Part shown: one piece after another, positions 25,451 through 36,755 of the stretch
Numbering within the stretch: the first letter of the stretch is position 1
Layout: every line of letters begins with the position of its first letter
Source of the DNA: Cycas panzhihuaensis
Lineage: Eukaryota; Cycadophyta
DNA length: 64,000 nt
Direction: 5' to 3'
Assembly (NCBI GenBank): GCA_023213395.1
Contig: CM041465.1
Span: 6,014,001-6,078,000 of the forward strand
Translations under genes and position numbers: made by a program
Notes under the pieces: model-generated
Databases searched by the model: none
Told to the model about the DNA's origin: nothing
What the model saw: the letters and a program-made list of their open reading frames with translations, nothing else

Positions 25451-26640
25451 TCAGAGAGACTATTAGGTACTAGATTCTGGAGTGCAGAAGTACATCTCTT
25501 ACCAGAGGCGAAACTTTGATACATTAAAAGCAAATCAAAGTGGTACTGAGATCGTTCTTGGAGATGCTCGCATGTTGCTGGTAGATGGTATCGGTGACAT
25601 TTCCATTGCAGGAGGAAAGTTTTTTGGGGTATATTATGTACCCAAGATGTAGTTAAACCTTCTGTCTGCTCGGGAGATCTGCAAACAAGGTATGAAAGTG
25701 GAGCTCTATGATGATAAGTGCCTGATAAAGGACCCAAAATAGAACTTTGTTGTCGTAGCTACTGGGAAAGTCAGGGACAACTTCTGGGTGTTTGAAAAGT
25801 TTTAATCTCAGAAGAAGTCCTATGCCTTTGTTTCCAGTGCAGATGACGAAAGTAAATTGTGGCACAATCGCCTTGGGCACCTTAATTATAGGAGTATTGC
25901 ACTATCGTCAGTTACCTGCTCGGATGGTGTATGCGAAGGATGCATGTATGGCAAGCATCATCGCTATTCTTTTGCTCGAGATAATGCCTAGAGAGCTAAG
26001 GAGAAGCTGGAGCTTGTACACTCAGACATTATAGGACCACTCCCAAATCCTTCGATATCAGGAGCCCGATATACGCTTGTGTTTGTGGATGATTATACCT
26101 AGAAAGCCTGGGTTTATTTTCTCAAGAACAAGTCAAACGTATTTGATTGCTTCCGTGAGTGGAAAGTAATAGTTGAAAATGAAAGTAATAAGAAAATAAA
26201 AACTTTACGAAGTGAGAATGGTAAGGAATATGACAATAATGCATTCAATCAGTTCTGCCGCAACCATGGTATAAAGCGGGAGTTTACAGTCTCGTATACC
26301 CCACAATAGAATGGAGTTGCTAAAAGAAAGAACTGTACCATAATGGAGATGGTCAGGTATATGGTGCATGCTAAAAACCTTCCACTGAAGTTTTAGGTAG
26401 AAATTGTGGCGACTGCTATTTATATTTTAAATCGAGTACCCACTCAGGTAATTTATAGCATAACCCCTGAAGAGAAATGAACCGGTCGGAAGCCTGCCAT
26501 TATCCATTTGAGAACATTTGGGTGTATAGCATATGCCCACATCCCTGATGATACCCATAAGAAGCTGGATCGAAAGAGTCTGAAGTGCATATTCATGGGG
26601 TATTGCATGGAGAACAAAGCCTACAGACTATGGAATCCAT
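25451..26640 (+). pseudogene. Copia D protease and integrase
   Basis: The protease shows VLDSGVQKYIS (Asp-Ser-Gly kept; the next residue is Val where Ala is usual), then IVLGDARMLLV and NLLSAREIC. Integrase follows with the zinc site LWHNRLGHLNY and CEGCMYGKHHR (about 25857-25965), the core HSDIIGPL, LRSENGKEYDN and PQ-stop-NGVAKRKN, where the catalytic Glu position reads Lys (AKRKN where family members usually have AERKN), and then the FGCIAYAHIP, KSLKCIFMGY block. About ten stops, mostly TAG, lie in this part. Confidence 0.88.
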
Positions 26641-28568
26641 AGGGGGAGAAGATTGTGGTTAGTTGGGATGTTAAATTTGATGAGTCATCAATGTATCATG
26701 CTGAAAGAGCATCAGAGGAACCTTTTTACCCTCCCCTTCTCCCATTCCCAGATTCTTCAAGCGAAGAGGATGATGAGCCAGTCGCTGTAACACCTAAGGA
26801 AGCAGGACCAAGTGGGACGTGTAATAGTGAGGAACTGCCACAAGTAGAAGTACCTCCAGCAACGGGTCCTTCTATACCTTTATGGGCAAGGAAAACTCTT
26901 GAAGATTCTGGTATGGCGATGCAAACCCTTACTAATGATAGATGAACTAGAAGTCAGCATGCCGATCAAACTCTGATGGTCAACACCAATGACTCTAGTG
27001 ATCCTGAATTGTTTACTGAAGCAAAAGGAGATCTAAGATAGAGAGCTACAATGGAGGAAGAATATGGTTCTCTGATGAAGAACGATATGTGGGATTTAGT
27101 TCCACTACCTCCGTCGAAGAATCTTATTGGATGCAAGTGGGTCTATAAGATAAAGTTTCGCTGAGATGGAGAGGTGGATAAGTACAAGGCCAGACTTGTT
27201 GCGCAGGGATTCAAGCAGAAAGAAGGAATTGACTATGAGGAGACATTTGCACCAGTCTCCAAAATGACAACAGTCTGCTTACTCATTTCCTTAGCAACTA
27301 CATTAGATTAGGAGTTACACTAGATGGACGTTAAGTTCGCTTTCCTTAATGGGGATCTTAAGGAGGAGATATGCATGTCGCAGCCTCTGGGATACATTAA
27401 GGATGGCTAGGAGCATCTTGTTTGCAGCATGAAGAAATCAATCTATGGCCTGAAACAAGCACCCTGTGCTTCGTATGAGAAGATGGATGCCAAGTTGAAA
27501 GCTAAAGGTTTTGAAATTTCAAAACTTGATCCAAACCTATATGTGAAAAGAAGAGGGACTTCCGTAGTTTCTTGCATGGTGTATGTGGATGATCTAATCA
27601 TCAACGGTAATCATGGAAAGGCTATAGCCAAAGTCAAATCCAATTTGGGAGCTTCATTCGACATAACAGATCTTGGGAAACTTCACTATTTCTTGGTCAT
27701 TTAGATCAGGCAGATGGAAGATAGGATCGTATTGTTGCAATCGCAGTATGTCAAGAACTTACTGGAGAGATTTAGGATGCGTAATCAGAAACCTCAAGCA
27801 ATACCATGTGTAAAAGGTGTAAGATTGTAGAAGGATATGGCCCAACCTTCTGTAGATGGCACAAAGTATCATTAGTTAGTGGGGAGTCTTATTTATTTGA
27901 CTCATACCAGGCCAGATATTGCATACAAGGTTGGATTAGTTTCCCACTACATGAAGAATCCATAGGAGCCTCATTTGGTGGTAGCAAAGTGGATTTTGAA
28001 ATATCTAAAGAGGACAATCAATTTTGGTCTTGAATACCATAGAGGTGAGAAGATTAGGTTGTATGGATACACGGATGCTAATTGGGGAGAAGCTTCTGAC
28101 AAGCGGAAGTCCACTACTGGATACCTGTTTAGTATTGGCAATGGATTTGTTTCGTGACAGTCAAAGAAGGAGTAGATAGTGGCATTATCTTCTATAGAAG
28201 TTGAATATCAAGGACTCAGTGCTGGTGTGAAAGAAGCAGTATGGTTGCAAGGTCTCTTTGAATTTCTTAGCGTTTCCAATGGATATCTGATTCTCTTTGT
28301 TGATAATCAGAGTACCATTCGTCTGTCAAAGAATCCAGAGTTTCATGTACATACAAAGCATATCGAGATTCAACACCATTACATTCGTGAGCTGATCAAG
28401 TCAAAGAAACTGCAGGTCGACTATTGTTTGAGTGAATTATAACTTGTAGATGTGTTTACCAAGCCACTCACTAAAGAGCAATTCACGAAGATGCGTATCG
28501 GATTAGGACTCACTGATGTTATCCTTGAGGGGGGATGTATCAACAAGGATAAAGAAGCTGCAGGATAG
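26641..28568 (+). pseudogene. Copia D reverse transcriptase and RNase H
   Basis: The acidic linker PDSSSEEDDEPVAV is followed by [74 protein letters not shown], the catalytic YVDDLIIN (about 27579-27602), and LVGSLIYLTHTRPDIA. RNase H follows: LYGYTDANWGEA, DKRKSTTGYLF, VEYQGLSAGVKEAVWL, VDNQSTIRLSKNPEFHVHTK and VDVFTKPLTKEQF. All main motifs are visible. About 14 stops interrupt them, many TAG at CAG or TGG positions (for example KKE-stop-IVAL near 28174). Confidence 0.92.
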
Positions 28569-28624
28569 TCCCAGCCTTTGTGATAACTCAACTTCTACAC
28601 ATTGCAGGTTCCCCACATTCACAT

Positions 28625-28634
28625 TAAGGGGGGA
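28625..28634 (+). other. Copia D polypurine tract
   Basis: TAAGGGGGGA lies directly before the 3' LTR start TGTTAGCG. Confidence 0.9.
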
Positions 28635-28978
28635 TGTTAGCGTGGCAATTAATTATTAAGCCACTTAATTAATGTTAATGTGGTTTAATTATATGAAAAG
28701 GTGCGATTTATTCGGAGGGTCACAACCCTAAACGGGTGACACCTCTTGGAGAGTATATATGCCTTAAGGCCTTGTGTATTCAATCATCCAAGTTCATTGT
28801 GTAATAATCAATGATCCCTTGAGGATCCTTTTGTAGTGGGTTTTTTCCCAAAAGGGTTTCCCACATATATCTCATATTCTGTGCATCTGTTTTCTATATT
28901 TTCAATTTGTTGCTTATTGTGTATGGTTAAAGATCCTACGGTTGAGAACATTTGTGTATAATTTCATGTTCTCGAACA
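28635..28978 (+). repeat. Copia D 3' LTR (344 bp)
   Basis: It starts TGTTAGCGTGG and ends CTCGAACA, followed by the target duplication AAAAG. It differs from the 5' LTR by scattered substitutions and by lacking the 14-bp extra unit. Confidence 0.93.
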
Positions 28979-28983
28979 AAAAG

Positions 28984-29850
28984 GGTAACTTGAACTAGTG
29001 CCTCTCCTATTCCTCCCCTTAAAGGAAAAGTGATAGGAAGGTTTTCCTTTTTCTTGTTGCACACCCTCCTTGCATCTACTTCACATGCACGGTTTAAGGG
29101 TAGGAATAGGGAAGAGAACTTGGGCTCTTGATAGTTATTCTTCTTCTATGCATTATTAAGGAAAGTTACATAGGTCATTCATACTCTTTCTCACCTTTTC
29201 ACCCTCTTTCTCTCTTCATTCAATTTTCCATTAACAAAGATAAAAGAGAGAGAAGATCAAAATAGAGAGAAAGAGAGTATCTTTTTGAGTTGTATTTATT
29301 TGGCATTGATACTTTATATCTTTACATTATCTTTAAGCAAGACTAAAACACTACCTAAACCCTTGGTATACTTAGTCCACTTGCTTTGCTTAGCCTAACC
29401 TCTAGAGGCATTCCTTTAGGAGATCTTTAATGAGATGCACCATTAGTCTTGTCTTTTTTTTTTGGATTTGGTTTCCACATACCAAATCCCTTTTGCATCT
29501 TTCAACCAATTGTTTCCCTCTCTTATTCTGTAGGTCTCTACCCTATTGGGGCTTGCCTCTTCTTTTCTGTTTCTTTTGGAAAGAAAGCTTTGATCCTCCC
29601 TCTCCTTCCTTCACTCATCAAGATAGGAGTGTCTTCCCTTAGGCTACTCTGCAAATCGAGGACGCCCTTGCCTAGCTCAAATCTAAGAAGGTACCTGCCA
29701 AAAGGGAAAGTCTTATGCACTATTTATAGATCTCTAAACCTACGTTCAGACGCACGGATGACCTTTTTGGGTGACCTATCCCCTTGCCCTCAAGGGCCTT
29801 TAAGCCCCTGGCATAGTGATAGTGTAGGCTTAATATCCTTATCCTTAGTG
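28984..29850 (+). repeat. 3' LTR of Tat copy 2, second part; right end uncertain
   Basis: This is DNA on the far side of the copia D insertion. About 350 bp of LTR are expected here from comparison with copy 3, but I could not align the very end, so the limit may be anywhere from about 29100 to 29900. It contains a purine-rich GAGAGAAAGAGAG stretch near 29245-29280 and a T-run near 29453-29463. No gene is seen. Confidence 0.4.
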
Positions 29851-32315
29851 ACCCCCTAGAGGCATGCTTCTAGTTGGATAATCTCAATAGCTAAATTTGG
29901 TATGCCAAGTAATCAATATACAAGACATTTTCTTCATGTCTTGTAAATAAGTAGAAATAACATCAACTCAACATCTCTCCAACAAACAATTATAAACAAA
30001 CTGAGGTCTTTATCAAATATCAAGTGGTGTCATCAATCATTCATTAAATATTTAAAGAATAAAATAGGTGATTTTGGCATACGACTAGTGTTGTATACCA
30101 TTAAATCAAATGTATAAATTGCCAAGGGAAATTTGATCATATCCAACATATATAATATTCCCATAATATTTTTTAATCAATATGTCCCACAACATCAATT
30201 TTTATCAATTTTGAGCTTTCAAATATAATTAAAGATCCTTTATATGTTTACTTTTAATTGAAACTTATTTTTTTCTTTCTTTATCTTTCATCAATCTCAT
30301 CATTGGGATATTTGGAGCCTTTGAAAACATTAGAAAATGCCAAAATATATCTCAAAAAGCTCAAAACTTTTAACTTGTATAAAGTTAGAATTACTTCATT
30401 TAAATTTACCCATCAAATCTCTAACTTCTTATATTTGAAATATGCCTTATGACCACTCATCTTGACCATATCAAAATTCTCTTTCTAATGTAATTGATGC
30501 CACCTAAATCTAACACTTTAGTGAAAAGTTGTGTTAAAAAAACTATTAGAGATGACTTTATCCCTTTTTTGTTAAACTGTTGGTCACACAATGGCATTTA
30601 TATGACCATCCACTTAATATCAATGGGGCCTAGTAGATTTTAAATTTCATTAAATTTGGTTTAATTCACTTTTGTAAATGCAAAAAAAAAATCTAGTTTA
30701 TAAAATTTCACATCCACCCACCATATCGAATTTTAGAACTTATCAAATCTATTTTATTTTTAAAAATATTTTATAAATTTTTTATATGTAATCAAAATTC
30801 ATCTCTCTATAGGTCATTTAGTAATTAAACTTTGTCCAAATTTGAATCTATATTTGTATGTATTGAATCATTAATCTAGTGATAAAATTTGGGTGATCAA
30901 TCTTCTATGGGTGCCATATGTTTGTGGGCACATCTATGAACTTCCATGGTGTTTGATGTACCATACAACACAAGGTTCAGGTGATTAGGGTCACATAAAT
31001 AGGACAGTGTAGGTTGAACAATGGCATTATATTTTGAGAGGTCACAAGTTTATCACCAATCTCATGGTACACATGATCACAATTCTTCACACGATGGTTT
31101 AAGAGCAATTTCATTTTCTCTTTTGTGAGTAGTTAATAAAGGTCATAACACATAGGTAAGTGATCCATGATCTCCTTTAATTGATGTAAGATAAATATAA
31201 TTACAAATATTTTCCAATGATAGATATAATGTTGTGGCTCATGATATGTGTAGCCTCAACAACCACCTATGTGCCTCACCAATGGATAGGTAAATTGAAA
31301 CCTATAAACTTCCCTGTGAAACCAAAATTCTACCACATATGCATATATAGTCTACCCTAGTTTTCAATTGTCTATCTTATTTACTTAAGGATTTAAAATA
31401 TTTTTATCATTAAAAACCTATATTGTAAAATCCTCATTCTTAGTGCCATATAAAATTTAATTAAAATAATAGTTATGTTTATGCCACAATAACTATATCC
31501 TTTCAAACCCTTCATTTATTGCCAATCACACTATTCGCTATAAATCAAAATTTTTGTGCCCCTCATAAATATACCTCAGTTTTTCATTAAATTATGGTGT
31601 TCAATTGTCATAAATTAATATATCACATAAACTTAAGATGCCTTAATAACAATTAAATCAAACCCTAGATTTATATCATCATAGTATTTTTACCATAAGT
31701 AATTATTGCTTGCTTAATCAAATAAAACATGTTGTACATCATGCCATATGCCTTTAAATGTATTGCATATTATGTGCTACCTATTTGGCTTATTGATGGG
31801 ATGCTGGTCTTTATAACAACTTGAGTATATATTTGTTGTTGTTAATTATGAGATTAGGTGAGATGGTCAATCTCACAAAATCTTAATCACTTTTATGTAG
31901 ATCTGGCTTGTATTAGTGAATGCAACTGGTAACATATTTCCTTCATCATATCATATTTGGTGGACTACCTTCAAACCTGCATGCTATATATATTTGGTAC
32001 CAATATGATTAAAATAAATATACATGTAAATTAATAATCAATGTACCATCAATTTCTTGCCAATCTTCATGTAATTTTCATCATTTGTATGTGGCTTTGA
32101 ACATAGCTACCATGCCCCAGAATCTCAATCACATGTCATTGTCATACCTAGTTTTGACTTATTAAATTCCTCCTTAAACTAGTTTTATAACTGACTATAT
32201 AACTAGCTCTTATATTAGTTGAACTAGCCCATGCATTGGCTCATATAGGCTTCAATCCATTTCATAAGATCTTTCACAACATGGCTCTAGTACTATATAA
32301 GAATTTAAAATTTTA
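29851..32315. other. AT-rich DNA without recognisable genes
   Basis: I see no coding motif, tRNA or tandem repeat in this 2.5 kb. It lies on the body side of the minus-strand PBS at 32316-32326, so part of it is probably the internal region of a non-coding or worn copia-like element. Short reading frames here are AT-rich and match nothing I know. Confidence 0.4.
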
Positions 32316-32326
32316 CTCTGATACCA
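32316..32326 (-). other. Primer-binding site of a minus-strand copia-like element
   Basis: The minus strand reads TGGTATCAGAG, directly next to an LTR end ATTCTAATA (32335-32327). This places a minus-strand element with its body to the left. Confidence 0.65.
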
Positions 32327-32354
32327 TATTAGAATGTACTCATAATACATAATG
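32327..32354 (-). repeat. Copia-like LTR, 3' edge (rest at 46456-46924)
   Basis: On the minus strand this is the last part of an LTR, ending ATTCTAATA at 32327 next to the PBS. Tat copy 3 was inserted into the LTR and separates this piece from the rest. Confidence 0.6.
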
Positions 32355-32359
32355 GAAGT
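32355..32359. repeat. Target-site duplication GAAGT, left
   Basis: Five bases, GAAGT, lie just before the first base of the left LTR (32360). They are identical to 46451-46455 after the right LTR. Confidence 0.95.
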
Positions 32360-34915
32360 TGGACGCGCTGCTACGGGATAACTACCTAACTGATAGGTGT
32401 AAGGGAGAGTGAGTGGTGGAATGATAGAAGGTGGGACCTAAAAGGTGGGTAACTACCACGCAGAGCGCCCCGTACACCGGAGCACGAGTTCGGGATCTGC
32501 AATGGAGTATGGCTACTATCGGGTGACCCTTCACCGCTTCGAATAAGGGGTGAAGGTGTGTAGGGCAAACCTGGGTTGACTTGGGAATAGGACCCTCCCA
32601 CCCTTGGGTGGCCAGAAGGGGGGAAGAGAAGACCTAATGGAGACAGGCCAAGAGCAATCCTACACAACCTAACTGGGTACACGAGTGATGTGGGAAGCAA
32701 GGCACTCGTGTGGTTAACAAGAGAGGAGGAAAGGTAGGGGAGAGGAGGACTCCTACAATCTTTCCTACAAATGATAAAGATGCATGAAATAAGACAAACG
32801 AATCGCAAACAAGTACCAAACCAATTTTCCCCTTTTATCCTTCAATGTACTAATTACTACAAGAGAAATAAAAGGAAAAGAAAGGGTAGCGGAGGGGAAC
32901 GAAACGTGCACCTGGAGCGAAGGCGTGTGAGATGAAGTAACCTTCTCGAGGAGCACCCAACCACTGCTACGACGATCGGATGCGAGATATTATGGCAGAC
33001 GAAGAGGGGGCTTCCTTACCTTCCCCGGAAAATCAAATGCGATGCCAAGAAAGAAAGGAAGCGCTAACTAAGAAATGAAGTAGCATGAAAACATAATGCA
33101 TACAAAGGTGCTTACTGGTAGCTAGGCCCACGGGTGATGCACTCCACGCTTCCCAAGTACCTGCAAGTAATAGCGGTCTATTTCTCTTCTCGAAGGAAGA
33201 GCACTAACATGCAACACAAAAATTCTAACAATATATGGCTAAATAACATAAACGAGAATCTGAATATACACGCGTTAGTGCTAATCCAACAATGAAAGTA
33301 CCGAAAGAAAGTGACCAAAGTGAAAGTAAACGATTGGGTAAGCCTCGGAGTGGCCTACCTCCCACAAATGATGCCCAAACCTCCCCCCAAGAGCCATGAG
33401 GCAGTGAGGAGAAAGTCAAGAGCAAGGGCTGGAAAATGGCAGCAAAAAGGGGCAAAGAGAGGCCCAAGGGTACCCACGGTGAACTGGGATGCTATGAGGA
33501 GCAAACTGGGTGACCCGGGGAAGAAAGGTGGAGCAAGAAACCAGCGGTTGGGACTTATGAGTGATGCCCAAACCCGAGCAAAGCCCAAATCAACGCAACT
33601 CAGACAATGGTTTGGGCAACCAAAGGGAGCCTTCAAACCCTTGTTTGCGAGCCAAGGGCAGCACGGGGCGAGAGGGAGGTTTTGGGGGGCTTAGAGCCGC
33701 CTAGGGAGCGTGGAAGGTGGTACTAATCCACCCAGCCTCCTCTCCAAAACCTATGCAACCCCTCAATGCCGCTACCTTGACAAAGAAACACAGTAAGAAG
33801 CTGTGGAGAGTGATATAACAACCCCAAAAGGGAGGACACCAATCACAAGCAACAAGTAAGAGCAAACAAGCTTAAGCGTAAATATCACAAGAAAACAAAC
33901 ATAAAACAAGGAATACCTGAAAGGGAGAGGCAAGGGATTTGCCTCAGCCAAAGGGCAACGGAGAGGGGCTGATAAAACAGCCCAGATCTGAAGTAGAGCA
34001 GGTTTAAGGCCCTGCTATGGAGATGTGACGGGAAACACCTACACTTGGGGTGCCTATGGACTGCCTGGGCGAAGATCAGCTAGAAACCACTTCAAAGGAG
34101 CCCTCTCCAAGGCATTTGAGGGGCTGGGAGAATGTCTCAGCCACACCAAAGGAGAGTCAAGGTCAGATGAAGAGTGCAGTCCGCTTGATGAAGCAAAGCA
34201 GAGAAGAGCAGAAGCAGAGAGTGTTTCCTTGAGAGCAATTCCAAAAGTGAGCCAAAAGATCCTTGAAAATGAGCCAAAAGGGCTTATACTCAAGCAACAC
34301 CCTAAAGCGCGATTAGGGCGCACTGGAAGAGAAATAAAGCGCGAGCCACATGGCGCTTCATAATAAATGCAAAATTGCCACCAGAGATTTTAAAACAACT
34401 CGAGATAACAGATCACGGAATTTCGCAGATCATGGATATTCCGGCCAGATCACAAAAATCCGGGCAAGACGCACTCAGAGCCAAAATGGGGCCCACCAAC
34501 CGCCTAGTCAAAGGGGCGATGATGTAAAAGACTAATAGAAAGCTAGGACACCTACCCGGGAGCAACAAGCTAACAAAACGGGTCCAAAGGAGCAAAAATA
34601 GGGCTCGAGTGGGGTGGCAAGTTGACCAAACGATGATAAGTCATCACACCAAGTGAGGTGGCGCAAACCTAGTGGGTCCCGGAGAGAGGAGGGCGACATG
34701 AAGTAATACGGCCACTAGGTGCCACACTCACCGGGAGTGTACCGCTATAGTCGTCATAGGCTAACATAAGTGTGGACGACTACAAGGCCGTCCACAAAGT
34801 CATACACATGCAGTTACGCAAGTAAACATCTAGTAAAAGAAGGCGATGATAATGCGAGAGACATACCTGCACTTCACTCGAGCCTGATTCCGTATCCATT
34901 CCCGTGTCGGAAACA
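32360..34915 (-). repeat. 3' LTR of Tat copy 3 (2556 bp)
   Basis: In plus coordinates it starts TGGACGCGCTGC and ends GGAAACA, so on the minus strand it runs TGTTTCC...GCGTCCA. It pairs with 43893-46450. Long stretches are identical to the other LTR, and differences come in clusters. A TATA-like GTATAAGC lies on the minus strand near 34284-34292; the 5' LTR reads differently at that point. Reading frames inside it occur in both LTRs and are not genes I can support. Confidence 0.95.
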
Positions 34916-34922
34916 CCCCCTT
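34916..34922 (-). other. Polypurine tract (copy 3)
   Basis: The minus strand reads AAGGGGG directly before the LTR start TGTTTCC. It corresponds to the G-runs at 8490-8502 and 20345-20355. Confidence 0.85.
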
Positions 34923-35311
34923 GAAGAAGCAGAGCCTCGCCGCCGAAGCTCGGTGCGATGGCGACGCCGCAACACAACCGTCAAGAGTACATGTGTATAT
35001 AGATATATCAATCAAGATCATAACAAGAGGTAAGGGTGCCATGAGTGTCGTGGCGAGAGACGCTGTGGATACGAAAACCATGGTGGAGACAACATAGGGC
35101 CGCCATGGGCCACCGAAACCGATCGAAAATGAGACAGTGAGGGGCCGCCCCACCACAAAGGATGCAAAGGAACATGCATAGCTAAATAAAGAACAAATAG
35201 TGGATACCATAGTTTTACCTCATTAGTAACCCGGTTTCGAAGGTGCGAACGGATCGCGAAGCAAAGTGACAGACGACCTGGGACTTGGGCGACGGGAAAG
35301 CCAGGCAAACC
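34923..35311. other. Spacer between aRNH and 3' LTR (copy 3)
   Basis: No gene is seen. Length and place correspond to 8009-8489 in copy 1. Confidence 0.45.
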
Positions 35312-35773
35312 TCAGGGACGATCAGCAAGAAGGGAGAGGCGGCGCTCAAGGATGAGACGAACGAGGCTATCTGCCTCGGCGTTGCGGGCCCGAGGGATAT
35401 GCTGGATATCAACAGAAGAAAAGCGGGCCAGGAGGGATCCGCGAGCAAGAGTCCTCAAGTGAGGGCATCGCACCTGGTAGACCTGGGTGAGATGAGACAC
35501 CACAACTTGAGAGTCACAAAGCAAAACAATGGGTCCGTGATGGAAACGGAGAGCGTGAGTGAGGGCTTCAATAACTACAAGATACTCGGCCGTTGTTGGT
35601 AGCCTCCGGGAGGAAGATCCTGCAGCGTAGGAGATCATGTCTAGAAGGGTCAAGGATCCATGCAATGCAGAAGGTCCAGGATTATCGCGCTCACCGCTTG
35701 CAGAAGATGTGTATCGGACATCGGTGACACAAAATCTAAGCAATCGATGGGTGATGAAAGCAATGCTCAACAA
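35312..35773 (-). pseudogene. Archaeal-type RNase H, aRNH (copy 3)
   Basis: The minus frame is open for 153 codons. It keeps NPGPSAL, AEYLVVIEALTHALRFHHGP (catalytic Glu), IVLLCDSQVVVSHLTQ (Asp), RFSSVDIQHIPRARNAEADS (Asp) and LERRLSLL. The N-terminal FIDGGS block seen in copy 1 is not readable, and between NPGPSAL and AEYL the frame is shifted and then restored, so about 25 residues are out of register with copies 1 and 2 (their FLPEA block appears in another frame). The first catalytic Asp is therefore lost or displaced. The enzyme would remove RNA from RNA:DNA hybrids; this copy is probably inactive. Confidence 0.82.
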
Positions 35774-36663
35774 GCAAGCAGAAAGTGGCCGTGAAGGGTA
35801 GGAGGACCTAGCAATGAGGTAACCTGCAGAGCAGTAATCCGATCACCCAGAGAGCGGCTTGAGGGGAAAAGCCCTCGAGTGCCAAAAGGTCGCCTTAGAA
35901 AGCGAAACATGCCCCGAGTGGGGGGCATTCCTTTGGGGACCCAAGAGCGAGAAAGGACTGAAAATGAGTCCGTACGAATGAGCCAAACGAGTATAAACTC
36001 TGCAGTGCACGGAGTAGCGCAAAACGATATAGAAGGGCCCTGGCAAAAGCGCGATAACAAGGCACCATAAATGCCCTTGCAAAGGAGGGCAAAAAGGGCA
36101 TCAATATAGTGCAATTGACGATAGGGCCAGAAGGCAAAGGTAATCAGGGCAACGAGACGGTCCCAACGACTGACGCGAGACCAAAAACGGAGGAAGTGCG
36201 GTTGGGGCCCACTTTATATAAGGAAATCGACGGGAAAATGGATTCATTTTCACCGGCTCTCGTACGAAACCAGAGCCATTTCCTTACGCAGCGGAGCGCC
36301 ACCCAACTTTGGAGGCACACAGAGAGAGATCGGACCGTCGGATCGGAGAGCGGGGACAGCCAGCACGACCGACCAGACGACATGGCGATAGCGAGACCAG
36401 ATCCAGTGAGTGGAAATCACTAAACCTGACCCAAATCGAAGTTCAAAGTTCATGGTTTTTTGTAGTTTTTTGAAGTAGTTTTGCATAGTCTTAGTGCCCC
36501 TTATGGGCAACGGAAGGCTTCCCGGGATCCGAATCAGACCCAGAAAGAGGCGGGGACCTGGGCATTAGGGAGCCCTGGTCCCGGTGGGCCCCACAGGGTC
36601 CACTAGAAGAAATTTTTGGTTTTTGGGCAGAAAACCCCCCCTTTAGGGGGGTCGCCGTTCGTA
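35774..36663. other. Spacer between aRNH and palindrome block (copy 3)
   Basis: There is no convincing coding sequence. On the plus strand it contains the TATA-like box of the antisense gene (36215-36223) and the conserved TTCATTTTCAC block after it (about 36242-36252). Near 36635-36651 a run of C faces a run of G around CTTTAG, a short inverted repeat. Confidence 0.5.
36215..36223 (+). promoter_or_regulatory. Antisense TATA-like box (copy 3)
   Basis: The plus strand reads TATATAAGG, followed by AAAATGGATTCATTTTCAC and an AGAGCC motif. The same arrangement occurs on the minus strand in copies 1 and 2. It lies about 675 bp upstream of the first recognisable exon of the PMD-like gene. Confidence 0.6.
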
Positions 36664-36701
36664 CCGCGGCAATGATCGCGGTGCCGCGATCATTGCCGCG
36701 G
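36664..36701. repeat. Perfect inverted repeat, 18-bp arms, 2-bp centre
   Basis: The arm ccgcggcaatgatcgcgg (36664-36681) is followed by tg and then its exact reverse complement (36684-36701). It lies between the antisense TATA box and the PMD-like exon, so it would fold as a hairpin in an antisense transcript or extrude as a cruciform. Confidence 0.97.
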
Positions 36702-36725
36702 ACCCCACATCGCCGCGGGACCCGT

Positions 36726-36755
36726 GCCAAACTTAGCGGTACCGCTAAGTTTGGC
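36726..36755. repeat. Perfect 30-bp palindrome
   Basis: The half-site gccaaacttagcggt is followed directly by its reverse complement. The centre is GGTACC. Eroded versions occupy the same place in copy 1 (6477-6500) and copy 2 (about 18359-18384). Confidence 0.97.

Larger units (their letters stand above)
22724..28978 (+). mobile_element. Copia D: complete Ty1/copia element, 6255 bp, TSD AAAAG
   Basis: LTRs are at 22724-23081 and 28635-28978, with PBS, long leader, gag, protease, integrase, RT, RNase H and polypurine tract in normal copia order. The target duplication AAAAG flanks it at 22719-22723 and 28979-28983. The 5' LTR starts TA instead of TG; the 3' LTR keeps TG. Around 27 in-frame stops (about 19 TAG by hand count) and at least one gag frameshift make it inactive. 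It interrupts the 3' LTR of Tat copy 2. Confidence 0.95.

Noticed and set aside
26655-26945. Acidic 96-codon frame as a separate host gene
   Set aside because: It is the linker between integrase and RT of copia D, in line with both.
32316-32326. Possible tRNA gene fragment (also at 1031, 23082, 52286, 57953)
   Set aside because: These 11-12 bp matches to the initiator-Met tRNA end sit next to LTRs and are primer-binding sites; no cloverleaf is present.
32386-32956. Minus-strand frames of 60-140 codons in the copy 3 LTR
   Set aside because: The same frames occur in the other LTR (43919-44347), have no known motif and fit chance frames in GC-rich LTR sequence.
33311-33694. 127-codon plus-strand frame (and frames on the other strand) in the copy 3 LTR
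   Set aside because: Overlapping frames are open on both strands with different lengths in the two LTRs; there is no support for a gene.
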